The notes: generated by a model not told the origin, from the letters alone. DNA of 21,321 nt from Candidatus Babelota bacterium (GCA_017999075.1 JAGOBX010000008.1:1-21321), one strand, 5' to 3'. Shown: positions 1 through 8,606, counted from the stretch's first letter. Made by a program: numbers and translations.

Positions 1-1365
1 ATAATATTAAAAAATATCAGCGGATTATACTCAGCTACATATGCCTCAATATATTTAATTAATCAGAAGAATAAACTAAATTATTTTAAAGGGTTAAATG
101 CAGGAATAATAAATATTAAAAAAAATGTTATATTTAAAATGTTCATCAAAAAAAAACCGGAGTTAACAGATTATTCAGAAATTTTTGAAAAAAATGAGAT
201 TGATTTAACAATAAAAAAAAACCTTACTCCGTTTCATTTACTGGTTGCGCCAATGTTTATTAAAGAAAAAAATATCGGTGTTATTATATTATATAAAAAA
301 CACGAATTCACTTTACAGCAATTTTTATCGATTCAAATAATAAATTCTTTTCTCAGTCAATATTTTTTTTACAATAAACCTGTTTTAGAAAATCAAAATT
401 ATTATGAAAATGATTATTCCGAAGAAATAATTCATAAAAGTCCTGCAATGTCTAAAATAATACAAATAGCAAAAAAAGCAGCAGCAACAGATTCAACCAT
501 ATTGATTACAGGAGAAAGCGGCACAGGAAAAGAAGTACTTGCAAAATTCATTCATACTAACAGCCTTAGAAAACGGAACAGATTTGTGCCTGTATCATGC
601 ATTACGATCGCTCACGGACTCATTGAAAGCGAATTGTTCGGAAGCAAAAAAGGCGCTTTTACAGGAGCAGTATCAGATAAGAAAGGAAAATTCATGATTG
701 CAGATAGCGGCACTCTGTTTTTAGATGAAATTTCAGAAATAACCACGGACGTTCAGGTAAAGCTGCTTCGAGTAATACAGGAAAAAACAATTTCTCCACT
801 GGGCGATGAGAAAGATTATCCGGTGGATGTAAGAATAATAGCAGCCACAAACAAAAATCTTGAGATATTGATAGAATCAAATTTATTCAGAGAAGATTTG
901 TATTTCAGATTAAACGTAGTTAACATAACTCTCCCTCCTTTACGTGAAAGAAAAGAAGATATTCCTGATTTAATCCATTATTTTGAAAAGCAATATAATC
1001 TAATGTTCGGCAAGCAAACAGAATTTAGTCAAAGCGCTATCGAAAAAATTTCAAACAATTATTGGAGAGGCAATATTCGCGAACTTGAAAATTTCGTTGA
1101 ACGTACAATTCTGCTGGCTGATTCAAATAAAATAAAACATACTGACTTTAATTTAACCACCAAATCAGTTTCACGTGCAGTAAAAGACTTTTCAAATAAA
1201 AATATGACACTTTCCGAAGCAGAAAAAATTTTTAAAAAAAATTTTTTGTTCTCAAAACTTGAATCAAACAGATGGAACGTTACCAGCACCGCAAAACAGC
1301 TTGATATACAGAGAACTTATTTAAGCAGATTAATAAAAGAATTTTCTTTAAAAACAGAGAGATAA
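1..1365 (+). CDS. Sigma-54-dependent transcriptional activator with N-terminal GAF domain (5' partial)
   Basis: This protein activates RNA polymerase carrying sigma-54 by ATP hydrolysis. The frame is open from base 1 with no stop before the first ATG at 139, and those upstream codons continue a GAF-like fold (ISGLYSATYASIYLI). The gene therefore starts outside the window and 454 residues are visible. In visible numbering, the GAF remainder covers about 1-125. The AAA+ domain follows, with Walker A GESGTGKE (171-178), the sigma-54-contacting GAFTGA loop (218-223), Walker B GTLFLDE (237-243), sensor I region IIAATN and the WRGNIREL sensor II segment (355-362). A Fis-type helix-turn-helix ends the protein (about 424-450, TAKQLDIQRTYLSRLIKEF). 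There is no receiver domain in the visible part, so the signal is probably a ligand or partner sensed by GAF. No convincing sigma-54 -24/-12 promoter was found in the window, so its targets are unknown. Family assignment is very sure. Confidence 0.95.
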   Translation: MILKNISGLYSATYASIYLINQKNKLNYFKGLNAGIINIKKNVIFKMFIKKKPELTDYSEIFEKNEIDLTIKKNLTPFHLLVAPMFIKEKNIGVIILYKKHEFTLQQFLSIQIINSFLSQYFFYNKPVLENQNYYENDYSEEIIHKSPAMSKIIQIAKKAAATDSTILITGESGTGKEVLAKFIHTNSLRKRNRFVPVSCITIAHGLIESELFGSKKGAFTGAVSDKKGKFMIADSGTLFLDEISEITTDVQVKLLRVIQEKTISPLGDEKDYPVDVRIIAATNKNLEILIESNLFREDLYFRLNVVNITLPPLRERKEDIPDLIHYFEKQYNLMFGKQTEFSQSAIEKISNNYWRGNIRELENFVERTILLADSNKIKHTDFNLTTKSVSRAVKDFSNKNMTLSEAEKIFKKNFLFSKLESNRWNVTSTAKQLDIQRTYLSRLIKEFSLKTER

Positions 1366-1385
1366 ATAATTTATGTGTGATTGAA

Positions 1386-1413
1386 TTGATTTTTTTTTAT
1401 GGAGTTATATAAT
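1386..1413 (+). promoter_or_regulatory. Possible sigma-70-type promoter upstream of deoD
   Basis: TTGATT (1386-1391), a 16-nt spacer and TATAAT (1408-1413) lie in the 147-nt gap between the sigma-54 activator and deoD, about 100 nt before the deoD start. The -10 box is perfect and the -35 matches four of six positions. In DNA this AT-rich such matches arise easily by chance, so this is a suggestion only. If real, it would drive deoD and the closely packed genes after it. The rest of the 1366-1512 gap is AT-rich, with no hairpin or small gene that I could support. Confidence 0.3.
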
Positions 1414-1512
1414 CAGTTACAGTAATATAATAACAGACAAAAATAACTATAAATTACAGAATATAAAATTATTTTTATTTTTTATCATATATTTTTTGAA
1501 GGAGTTTTATAA

Positions 1513-2214
1513 ATGAGTATACATATTGGGGCAAAACCAGGAGAAATATCAGATTTTGTTTTAATGCCGGGAGATCCTCTCCGAGCAAAACTTATATCTG
1601 AAACATTATTTGAAAATTCTGTTTGTGTAAATCAGGTAAGAGGAATGTATGGTTTTACCGGTTATTATAAAGGAAGGAGGGTATCTGTTCAGGGATCAGG
1701 TATGGGAATGCCTTCAATGACAATTTATTCAACTGAATTAGTAAAAGATTACGGAGTTAAAACTATAATCAGAATCGGAACATGCGGATGCATTCAGGAA
1801 GACATAAAAGTAAGAGACATAATAATGGCTACTGCAGCTTCAACGGATTCAAACATAAACAACCTTAAATTTGAAAATAAAAATTTTGCTCCTGCTGCTT
1901 CTTTTGAACTTTTAAATAAATGTTATAATATCGCAAAAGCCGAAAATATAAGTATAAAGGCCGGAACTGTTCTTACATCAGACATTTTTTACGAAGATGA
2001 CAGAATGTTCTGGAAACTATGGGCTTCCTACGGAATAACAGCAGTTGAAATGGAAACTGCCGCATTATATACAGTAGCTGCAAAATATAAAATAAACGCG
2101 TTGTCAATATTGACAGTAAGTGATAACATAATAACCGGAGAAGCAACTTCTTCTGAAGAGCGTCAAAACAAATTTTTAGGAATGGCTGAATTAGCCTTAA
2201 AATTATCTTTATAA
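1513..2214 (+). CDS. deoD: Purine nucleoside phosphorylase, DeoD type
   Basis: This cytoplasmic enzyme splits purine (deoxy)ribonucleosides with phosphate into the free base and (deoxy)ribose 1-phosphate for purine salvage. At 233 residues it has the usual length of hexameric DeoD enzymes and aligns from the first residues (H4; VLMPGDPLRAK at 17-26; VRGMYGFTG at 42-50). Phosphate-binding Gly20, Arg24 and Arg43 are present, as are the nucleoside-site segment VEMET (178-182), catalytic Asp204 in VSDNI and Arg217. Thr90 stands where E. coli has Ser90, a conservative change. The start is well supported by AAGGAG at 1499-1504 with an 8-nt spacer. It is followed after 13 nt by a FucI-like gene, which suggests a shared transcript. 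Identity is close to certain; substrate preference cannot be read from sequence. Confidence 0.95.
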   Translation: MSIHIGAKPGEISDFVLMPGDPLRAKLISETLFENSVCVNQVRGMYGFTGYYKGRRVSVQGSGMGMPSMTIYSTELVKDYGVKTIIRIGTCGCIQEDIKVRDIIMATAASTDSNINNLKFENKNFAPAASFELLNKCYNIAKAENISIKAGTVLTSDIFYEDDRMFWKLWASYGITAVEMETAALYTVAAKYKINALSILTVSDNIITGEATSSEERQNKFLGMAELALKLSL

Positions 2215-2227
2215 AAAAATTCAAATT

Positions 2228-3421
2228 ATGCAAACTGTAAATATAAAATTCTTTTATTCAAAACTTCACAAACAAAATGAAGTTGATACCATTAAAAACA
2301 CGATTTTATCGTTTTTATCAAACTATTTCAAAATTTCGGATGAACAGAGCAATGTAACAATTATATCCGTATTGACAGGAGGAGTTGAACAGGATGTAAT
2401 AAAATTTTTATCTGAAACAGAATTAATTCCTGTTATAATTGTTTACCATAACTCAGCCAACTCATTACCTGCAGTTCTTGAAATCACCACATATCTGAAA
2501 GAATTAAACCGTAAGGTAATCCCTATTCATTACGAAAATACAAGATTATTAAATAAAATAGTTTCTGTATCTTCAGCTGTAAATTCTCTAAAAAATTCAA
2601 ATATCGGAATAATAGGAACTCCTTCGGATTGGCTTATAGCAAGCACTGTTTCAGAAGATTATTTTAACAAAACAATAAAAAAATTAGTTACTATACAATT
2701 GTCTGAAATCTTTCAATTATTCGAACAAACCGACATTAAAGATACAGAAAAAGTATACGAAAAATTCAGCAGATTCGAATCTTATGTTGATAAAACAGAA
2801 TTATTGAAATCATTAAAAATGTATGTTGTATTAAAAAAAATAATAGAAAAATATAATCTAAATTGTTTCAGCATACGGTGTTTCGATGTACTCGAAAAAT
2901 ATAGAACTACAAGTTGTCTTGCTTTAAGTTTACTTAACAGCGAAGGCATTATATCAGGATGCGAAGGAGATATGCAATCATTGATGACTATGTATATTAC
3001 AAAACTTCTAACAGGAAAAATTCCGTTTATGGCAAATCCTTCTGCCGCTGATTTTATTGAAAACAAACTAACTTTAGCTCATTGCACCTGCGCAATCGAA
3101 CTTTTAAATCATAAACTTCTGAAAATCAACACGCATTTCGAATCAAATCTCGGGACAGCGGTTCAAGGCAGTCTTAAACAAGGGATATATACTCTGGTAA
3201 AATTCGGCGGAAAAAATATGCATAGAAGCTTTATATCCAGGGCCCGTACAATTGAGCATGAATGGTCAGGAAAGTTATGCAGAACTCAAACTGTTCTGTC
3301 TATAGACGAAGATTTAAAAAAATACATTTCAAATCCTATTGGAAACCATATGGTATTATTGGAAGACGATTGCACGGATATATTGAAATTATGGTATGAA
3401 TTATTCATTGATACTATTTGA
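2228..3421 (+). CDS. L-fucose/L-arabinose isomerase-fold protein (FucI-like family)
   Basis: This belongs to the FucI-like family (COG2407-type), whose better-known members interconvert aldoses and ketoses with a divalent metal. The N-terminal half (about 1-160) looks like the substrate-binding alpha/beta domains. The C-terminal half carries the family signature: GCEGDMQSL (244-252), a FMANPS segment (267-272), AHCTC (284-288), HFES (303-306), LCRTQ (350-354) and GNHMVLLEDD (372-381). Candidate metal ligands by analogy with FucI are Glu246 and His374. The position 24 residues after the Glu, where E. coli FucI has Asp361, is Asn270 here, so catalysis or substrate may differ. The start has no clear Shine-Dalgarno sequence and lies 13 nt after deoD, consistent with coupling. 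The deoD neighbour hints at pentose from nucleosides, but this is inference; the real substrate is unknown. Confidence 0.75.
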   Translation: MQTVNIKFFYSKLHKQNEVDTIKNTILSFLSNYFKISDEQSNVTIISVLTGGVEQDVIKFLSETELIPVIIVYHNSANSLPAVLEITTYLKELNRKVIPIHYENTRLLNKIVSVSSAVNSLKNSNIGIIGTPSDWLIASTVSEDYFNKTIKKLVTIQLSEIFQLFEQTDIKDTEKVYEKFSRFESYVDKTELLKSLKMYVVLKKIIEKYNLNCFSIRCFDVLEKYRTTSCLALSLLNSEGIISGCEGDMQSLMTMYITKLLTGKIPFMANPSAADFIENKLTLAHCTCAIELLNHKLLKINTHFESNLGTAVQGSLKQGIYTLVKFGGKNMHRSFISRARTIEHEWSGKLCRTQTVLSIDEDLKKYISNPIGNHMVLLEDDCTDILKLWYELFIDTI

Positions 3422-3433
3422 TTTTAGGGTTTA

Positions 3434-4378
3434 TTGTTTCACAAAAAAATGAAAAAAATTATAGATCATTCCAAAATAACATTGCTGTTTGATATAAAAA
3501 ACGTAGCGCGTTTAATATTACAAAATATTTTAAATGAATGCAATTGTGATAAAGGAATGCTGCTTTTTTTAAATATAAAAAAAAACACCTATAACATAAT
3601 CGAATATTCCGGGTTTTCAGCAAAACAATTTTATGATTTAAAAATTGATTTGAGTTTTCTGGATAAAACCCCTGTTCAGGAAGAATTTACAAAATCTCAT
3701 AAAAACAAGATTTTTGAAACAATATCCAAAAACATGATCAATGATCTTGAAAAAATATTAATATTCCCGATAAATTTCAATTCAGGAAGGCGTCTTGGTT
3801 TTTTAATATTATTAGCTGATGGTAAAAAAAAATTAAATAATGATATTACCGAAATATGCCGTAACCATATTCAAATTTTAGTAAACAACATCAATTCTGA
3901 TTCTGTTGATAAAATAGGCGAATTTGATATGTTTGATTCTACGACTCAACTGTACAACCAGGATTTTCTATACGAAAATTTATACAGAAAAATTATTGAA
4001 TCAGAACGGACAAATTCGAAATTTTCACTGGCGTTAATTGAAATCAAAAATTTTAATGAAATACTTTCAAACAAACAGAACTTAAGCAATGTAATATTAA
4101 AAAGTTTAAGCGGATTCCTAAAAAAAAATTTGAGAAAAATTGATATTCTGGCAATGTTGTATAACGCAATTATTTCGATAATATTCGCTGATATGGATCA
4201 TGATAAAACATTAAAAAAATTAGAAGAACTGAAAATCAAACTTTCATCTGTTAATTTAACAGACGAAAATAATAACCCTCTTCCAAAAATCGAAATGATT
4301 TACGGTATAGCCGAATATCCTGATTCGGGAAAAAATTGTGAAATGCTTATAAGAAGCGCTATTAAATCGATAGTATAA
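3434..4378 (+). CDS. GAF domain protein with degenerate GGDEF domain
   Basis: This is a 314-residue cytoplasmic protein with no membrane segment. Residues about 10-155 look like a GAF sensor domain, ending in the typical IFPINF...GFLILL strands. Residues about 165-314 have the diguanylate cyclase fold: the entry motif STTQLYNQDFLYENL (169-183), then FSLALIEIKNFNEI and a closing GIAEYPDSG. The catalytic GGDEF signature is replaced by YNAII (243-247, in the context AMLYNAIISIIF), and the substrate-binding Asp of the usual D-x-D-x-F-K-x-x-N segment is also lost (IEIKNFNEI). It is therefore very unlikely to make cyclic di-GMP and may act as a sensor or scaffold. The start is taken as TTG at 3434, 4 nt after AGGG; an in-frame ATG at 3449 is the alternative. 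It follows the FucI-like gene by 12 nt. Confidence 0.8.
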   Translation: MFHKKMKKIIDHSKITLLFDIKNVARLILQNILNECNCDKGMLLFLNIKKNTYNIIEYSGFSAKQFYDLKIDLSFLDKTPVQEEFTKSHKNKIFETISKNMINDLEKILIFPINFNSGRRLGFLILLADGKKKLNNDITEICRNHIQILVNNINSDSVDKIGEFDMFDSTTQLYNQDFLYENLYRKIIESERTNSKFSLALIEIKNFNEILSNKQNLSNVILKSLSGFLKKNLRKIDILAMLYNAIISIIFADMDHDKTLKKLEELKIKLSSVNLTDENNNPLPKIEMIYGIAEYPDSGKNCEMLIRSAIKSIV

Positions 4379-4430
4379 TTTTTCACTATATAAAACTTTT
4401 AATTTAATCGGACCGGGAGGAAACAAAATT

Positions 4431-4805
4431 ATGGGTATTCCAACAATGATGGCAGGTTCAATACGCAACATTTTGTTAGGCGCTATTGAAGTTAAACGGG
4501 ATGAATTCAAATCCGGAAAATCTATTGATACAATTATTGAAGAACTTAAAAACGATGGTTTTTCAGAACACAATATTAAACGAATTGCAGTTGAAGTACA
4601 GGATAAACCTATACCCGATGATTTTGATTCAGACATAATAAAAGACAGTTATAATATAAAGGAAAACACTGTAAAACTTATTCTATGCGAAAGTTTAGGA
4701 TTAAAAATTCAAGATGTTGTCAGGTTCAAAGGCCGCGACTGGGTAGTACAACAAATCAACGAATTCGGAAACGAATGTGAAATGCTTATAAAATTTTATG
4801 GATAA
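4431..4805 (+). CDS. Conserved-looking protein of unknown function
   Basis: I do not recognise this 124-residue protein. Its start is firm: GGGAGG at 4415-4420 lies 10 nt before the ATG. There is no signal peptide or membrane span. Residues 1-55 are predicted helical and charged (RNILLGAIEVKRDEFKSG, then KSIDTIIEELKNDGFSEHNI). This resembles a small helical binding domain in which a short helix pair reads 'IIEELKNDGFS...IKRI'. Residues about 85-124 look like a small beta domain (VVRFKGRDWVVQQI, then a final MLIKFYG strand). The last 8 nt overlap the kdsB start, so the two are translationally coupled and probably co-regulated. No function can be assigned from the sequence. Confidence 0.8.
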   Translation: MGIPTMMAGSIRNILLGAIEVKRDEFKSGKSIDTIIEELKNDGFSEHNIKRIAVEVQDKPIPDDFDSDIIKDSYNIKENTVKLILCESLGLKIQDVVRFKGRDWVVQQINEFGNECEMLIKFYG

Positions 4806-5586
4806 AAAAAAACCTTTGAATGATCAATATAAAATTATAGCGGTCTTACCTGCAAGATACGGTTCTACAAGGCTGCCCGGAAAGCCATTAATTAAAATCA
4901 ACGGGAAACCTGTTATACAATATGTTTATGAAAACATATCAAATTCAAAAATGATTGACGAAGTAGTGGTTGCTACTGATGATTCAAGAATATTTGACGA
5001 AACACTTAAATTCGGCGGAAAAGCTGTTATGACTCCGTCAGAATGCAAATCCGGAACTGACCGCATTGTTTATACTATAAAAAATTGCGGGTTTAATAAT
5101 TACGATATCATAGTAAATGTTCAGGGCGACGAACCTCTTTTAAAATGCAGTGATGTGGAATCAGTAATATTGCGTTTAATAAAAAATGATTCGGATATAT
5201 CAACTCTTGCGATAAAATTCAAAAATATTTCCGATGTTAAAAACCCGAATCATGTTAAAGCTGTTTTAGATAAAAATTTCAATGCTTTGTATTTTTCCAG
5301 AAATGTAATACCTTATCCGCGAGATTCTGAAATAATTCCTGAAAATTATTATAAGCATATCGGTGTTTATGTTTTTAAAAAACATGTTCTTCTAAAATTC
5401 GAAACTTTACCGGATTCTATTCTCGAACACACTGAAAAACTCGAGCAGTTAAGACTTCTTGAAAGCGGTTATAAAATAAGCGTTGCTGTTACTGAAAACG
5501 AAACTATAGGAATAGACACACCTGAAGACGTAGAAAAATTTAATTTTTTAATTAATTCACAAAATAAAAAACAGTATGATTTATAA
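4798..5586 (+). CDS. kdsB: 3-deoxy-manno-octulosonate cytidylyltransferase (CMP-KDO synthetase)
   Basis: KdsB joins CTP and KDO to give CMP-KDO, the activated sugar added to lipid A in lipopolysaccharide synthesis, in the cytoplasm. Diagnostic motifs are the nucleotide-binding PARYGSTRLPGKPL (18-31), VVATDDSRI (57-65), SGTDRI (85-90), NVQGDEP (107-113, with Mg-binding Asp111), YFSRNVIPYPR (165-175), YKHIGVY (185-191), LEHTEKLEQLRLLESG (209-224) and GIDTPEDVE (238-246). At 262 residues it is slightly longer than most because of about 11 extra N-terminal residues before KIIAVLPAR. The ATG at 4798 overlaps the previous gene by 8 nt and lacks its own Shine-Dalgarno, fitting translational coupling. 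The 3' end overlaps aroE by 11 nt. It indicates a lipopolysaccharide-bearing outer membrane. Confidence 0.96.
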   Translation: MDKKKPLNDQYKIIAVLPARYGSTRLPGKPLIKINGKPVIQYVYENISNSKMIDEVVVATDDSRIFDETLKFGGKAVMTPSECKSGTDRIVYTIKNCGFNNYDIIVNVQGDEPLLKCSDVESVILRLIKNDSDISTLAIKFKNISDVKNPNHVKAVLDKNFNALYFSRNVIPYPRDSEIIPENYYKHIGVYVFKKHVLLKFETLPDSILEHTEKLEQLRLLESGYKISVAVTENETIGIDTPEDVEKFNFLINSQNKKQYDL

Positions 5587-6415
5587 CAAAATCTGCGGTA
5601 TATTCGGAAATCCTGTAAGTCACTCGCTTTCCCCTTTGATTCATAATCATTTATTTAATAAATACAATTATAATTATGAATACGAAGCATTTGAAATATA
5701 TGATATTGAAACAGCAGTAAAACTTATAAGGACAGAAAAAATGCGGGGCGTAAGCATTACAATACCTTTCAAAGTTAAAGTAATAAAATATTTGGATGAA
5801 ATAACTGATTTATCGAAAAAAATAGGCGCAGTAAATACAATAATTAATGAAAATGGAAAACTTATAGGAGATAATACCGACGCTTACGGAGTATCTCAGA
5901 CATTTAAAAAAAGAAACATATTTCTATCAGGAAAAAATATAGTTATACTCGGAATAGGCGGCGCTGCTAAATCAGTTGTATATTCCATATTAAATGATTT
6001 CGATATAAATTCTTTAAAACTTATTGCAAGGAACAATGATAAATTAATAGATTTTTCCAAAGAAATTTTGGATAAAACCGGGTTTAACAATATTACTTGC
6101 ATGAATTTCGAAAATGAAACATATAGTGTTGAAATGGAGGATGATATTATTATAAACGCATCTTCGGCAGGCATGACCCCAAACATTAACGAATCTTTAA
6201 TTAACGAAAAAAAATCTTATTACAATAATGAAAAAATTTTTTTCGATGTTATTTATAATCCTGAAAAAACACTGATGCTGAAAACCGCAGAATCAAAAGG
6301 CTCTCAAATCATTAATGGAATGGACATGTTTATTTATCAGGCTATGCGTCAGCACATTTTATGGACAGGAAACAATAAAATAAAATACGAAGATATTTCA
6401 AGTATCTTATTTTAA
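5576..6415 (+). CDS. aroE: Shikimate dehydrogenase
   Basis: AroE reduces 3-dehydroshikimate to shikimate with NADPH in the pathway to chorismate and aromatic amino acids. The substrate domain has GNPVSHSLSP (11-20), GVSITIPFK (58-66, catalytic Lys66), GAVNT (84-88) and GDNTDAYG (98-105, catalytic Asp102). The nucleotide-binding Rossmann segment is VILGIGGAAKSVV (123-135), followed by ARNNDK (151-156) and INASSAGM (193-200). The ARNNDK segment replaces the usual NRT-type NADP clamp but keeps the Arg (152). The C-terminus has FFDVIYNP (222-229) and NGMDMFIYQA (247-256). The length (279) is normal. The start overlaps kdsB by 11 nt with no separate ribosome site, so it is the last gene of the coupled trio. 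The 34-nt gap to the convergent kinase gene holds no clear terminator. Confidence 0.95.
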   Translation: MIYNKICGIFGNPVSHSLSPLIHNHLFNKYNYNYEYEAFEIYDIETAVKLIRTEKMRGVSITIPFKVKVIKYLDEITDLSKKIGAVNTIINENGKLIGDNTDAYGVSQTFKKRNIFLSGKNIVILGIGGAAKSVVYSILNDFDINSLKLIARNNDKLIDFSKEILDKTGFNNITCMNFENETYSVEMEDDIIINASSAGMTPNINESLINEKKSYYNNEKIFFDVIYNPEKTLMLKTAESKGSQIINGMDMFIYQAMRQHILWTGNNKIKYEDISSILF

Positions 6416-6449
6416 AATTAAAATATAACCTTTTTTAAAAACTGATATT

Positions 6450-8561
6450 TTATATAAAACGCGATTTTCTAATTTCAGCAATAATATCTTTTATCTGCTG
6501 AAACTCAAATGGCTTCTGAATAAACGAATACGCTCCGGTCTGTTTTATATTTTCTATCTCAAGTCCTATCTGCCCTGAAATAAAAACTATAGGAATTGAT
6601 TTTATTTTTTTGATTTCTCTGAATATTTCTTCTCCTTTCATATCTGGAAGCAGCATATCAAGAAATATCAGATCAAAATCATTTTTCAAAACTAATTTTA
6701 CAGCCTGTTTGCCTCTTTCACAAACAATAGTATCACAATTATTTATTTGCAATATTTTCTTCATTGACCTTAAAAATTCAGGTTCATCATCAACAATCAA
6801 AACTTTCAAAGGAATTTCATCATTTATTATCTGTTCATTGTTATTTTTTTCATTATCAAAACTATGCTGAATATTCGAATATCCCGCAGGTAAAACTATT
6901 ACAAACTTAGTTCCTTCTCCTTCTGTGCTTTCAGCATAAATTCTACCGGAATGATTTTCTATTATCATAAAAGTAACTGAAAGCCCTAATCCTGTACCTT
7001 TAATATTCAAATTATCTTTAGCAAATGCTCCTTTTGTAGTAAAAAACGGGGTAAATATTTTTAATTTGGTTTCGTCATCCATTCCAATTCCTGTATCGCT
7101 TATTGAAATATAAACCTCTTCTTCTTTTAAATAAGTCTTAATTGTTATTAATCCTTTTCCTTTAGGCAAAATAGCATGACGCGCATTTATTATTAAATTC
7201 AGGAAAACCTGTTCAATCTGTCCTGGATCAACATATATTTTTTCAGAATTCGAATAATCAGTCAAAACAGTTATATTTTCAAGTTCCAACTGTTGTTTCT
7301 GAAGTTTTATAACCGAATCTATTATATCTTCAATTTTAATTAATTCTTTTTTAGGAGGAACAGGTTTAGCAAAACTCATCATATACTCAACAATTTTTTT
7401 CCCACGTAAAATTGCGTTTTCAATTGCTTTCAGCGATCCTTTCGAATCATCCGACAACTTATTATTATCCTCCATAACAATAAGTTTAGCGCTTGTGTAA
7501 GCAATTGCCAAAATATTATTAAATTCATGAGCAATACCTGCAGCAAGCTGACCTATAGCGGATAATTTTTCCGAATGTATCAATTGTTCCTGAAGTTTTA
7601 TTCTTTCATTTTCCAGCCTTTTCAATTCTGTTATATCCGTTGATATTCCGCATAATCCGTAAACTTCTCCTGATTCATTTTTAAGAGGAATTTTTATTAC
7701 CCAATAAGTGCGGGGGGTGTTTTCAGGAGAAGACAAATTGGTTTCTTCTCTAATAATTTTATCTCCGCATTCAATTACAGGTTTATCACTTTTCAATATT
7801 TCTTCAACCGAACTTTTATCAAAAAAATCATCGTCTTTTTTCCCTACAATATCACAAAGCGTTTTACCGAAAAGCTCACATACTTTTTTATTGGCATACG
7901 TATAGCGATAATTTCTATCTTTAACAAAAATATAAGATTCAACATTATTTAGAACATCGTTAAGAAAATCCTGATTTTCTTTCAATTTTTTTTCCGAAAA
8001 ATTTCTTTTTTCCTGATCTGATAAAAGCAATCCGAGAAAAACAGTGCCTAAAGGATAAAGAATCATTACAGGCAATGAAATATTTTTCAATACGCTAAAT
8101 GCAATTTCTTTAGGCAGAGTCAGCATCCAAAGCAGCATAAAAATATGAGTAATTATCCCTAAAAAATAAAAATGATAATACTTAAGTTCAGATACATTTT
8201 TTTTTAAATTTCTAAATATTATTCCTGTTGCCGCTGAAGTAAAAATAACGCATATTCCAGTAAATACTCCGCTTCCGCCTATATGCCATCTATAAATTGA
8301 AGTCATTATTGCAGCTATTCCGGCAGGAATTATTCCACCAAATAATCCAGCCATACTTAATACAATAGAACGTCCGTCAAAAATAACTCCTTTGCTGAAA
8401 TTAATCGGAGTTATCATTCCTATAACAGCAATACTGCCGAATATTATCCCTGATAAAATTCTACTTGTATTTCCAGTCTTTTTGCCTTTATTAATAATAA
8501 AACCATAAAGAATGCTTAATGCCAATAGCAATGCTATATTTCTGACATATTCTAAAAACAT
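6450..8561 (-). CDS. Hybrid sensor histidine kinase (5TM-Lyt, PAS, HisKA, HATPase, receiver)
   Basis: This is a membrane-bound two-component sensor with its own receiver. Residues about 1-182 hold the membrane sensor, with several hydrophobic spans and the 5TMR-LYT signature (FDGRSIVLSMAGLFGGIIPA at 61-80, then YRWHIGGSG). A PAS domain covers about 197-315 (VLNNVESYIFVKDRNYRYTYAN). The dimerisation box contains phospho-accepting His345 in AAGIAHEFNN. The ATPase domain shows N-box QVFLNLIINARHA (451-463), G1 DTGIGMDDE (489-497) and G2 GTGLGLSV (522-529). The receiver (about 585-700) keeps Asp591/Asp592, phospho-acceptor Asp635, Ser662 and Lys683, so it looks active. No output domain is present, so signal must pass to another protein not seen here. 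The start is supported by GAGGA 5 nt upstream (8567-8571). It is the last gene of the minus-strand block but has its own likely promoter. Confidence 0.93.
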   Translation of the reverse strand: MFLEYVRNIALLLALSILYGFIINKGKKTGNTSRILSGIIFGSIAVIGMITPINFSKGVIFDGRSIVLSMAGLFGGIIPAGIAAIMTSIYRWHIGGSGVFTGICVIFTSAATGIIFRNLKKNVSELKYYHFYFLGIITHIFMLLWMLTLPKEIAFSVLKNISLPVMILYPLGTVFLGLLLSDQEKRNFSEKKLKENQDFLNDVLNNVESYIFVKDRNYRYTYANKKVCELFGKTLCDIVGKKDDDFFDKSSVEEILKSDKPVIECGDKIIREETNLSSPENTPRTYWVIKIPLKNESGEVYGLCGISTDITELKRLENERIKLQEQLIHSEKLSAIGQLAAGIAHEFNNILAIAYTSAKLIVMEDNNKLSDDSKGSLKAIENAILRGKKIVEYMMSFAKPVPPKKELIKIEDIIDSVIKLQKQQLELENITVLTDYSNSEKIYVDPGQIEQVFLNLIINARHAILPKGKGLITIKTYLKEEEVYISISDTGIGMDDETKLKIFTPFFTTKGAFAKDNLNIKGTGLGLSVTFMIIENHSGRIYAESTEGEGTKFVIVLPAGYSNIQHSFDNEKNNNEQIINDEIPLKVLIVDDEPEFLRSMKKILQINNCDTIVCERGKQAVKLVLKNDFDLIFLDMLLPDMKGEEIFREIKKIKSIPIVFISGQIGLEIENIKQTGAYSFIQKPFEFQQIKDIIAEIRKSRFI

Positions 8562-8606
8562 TTCAATCCTCGAAACTTGCTTTTCATTTTTTTAATTTAC
8601 ATGCTC

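Noticed and set aside
1973-2233. Open minus-strand frame of 86 codons opposite deoD
   Set aside because: It is the antisense of the highly conserved deoD C-terminus and has a low-complexity translation.
4256-4636. Open minus-strand frame of 126 codons across the GAF-GGDEF/124-residue gene junction
   Set aside because: It lies opposite two well-supported plus-strand genes with proper ribosome sites, and its translation shows no recognisable fold or start signal.
1-6449. Search for sigma-54 promoters (TGGC-N8-TGC type) as targets of the first gene
   Set aside because: No intergenic gap in the plus-strand block contains a convincing GG...GC pair with correct spacing.
6416-6449. Convergent gap between aroE and the kinase gene considered as a bidirectional terminator
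   Set aside because: Only A/T-only inverted repeats such as TTTTATATAAAA are present; there is no GC-containing stem.
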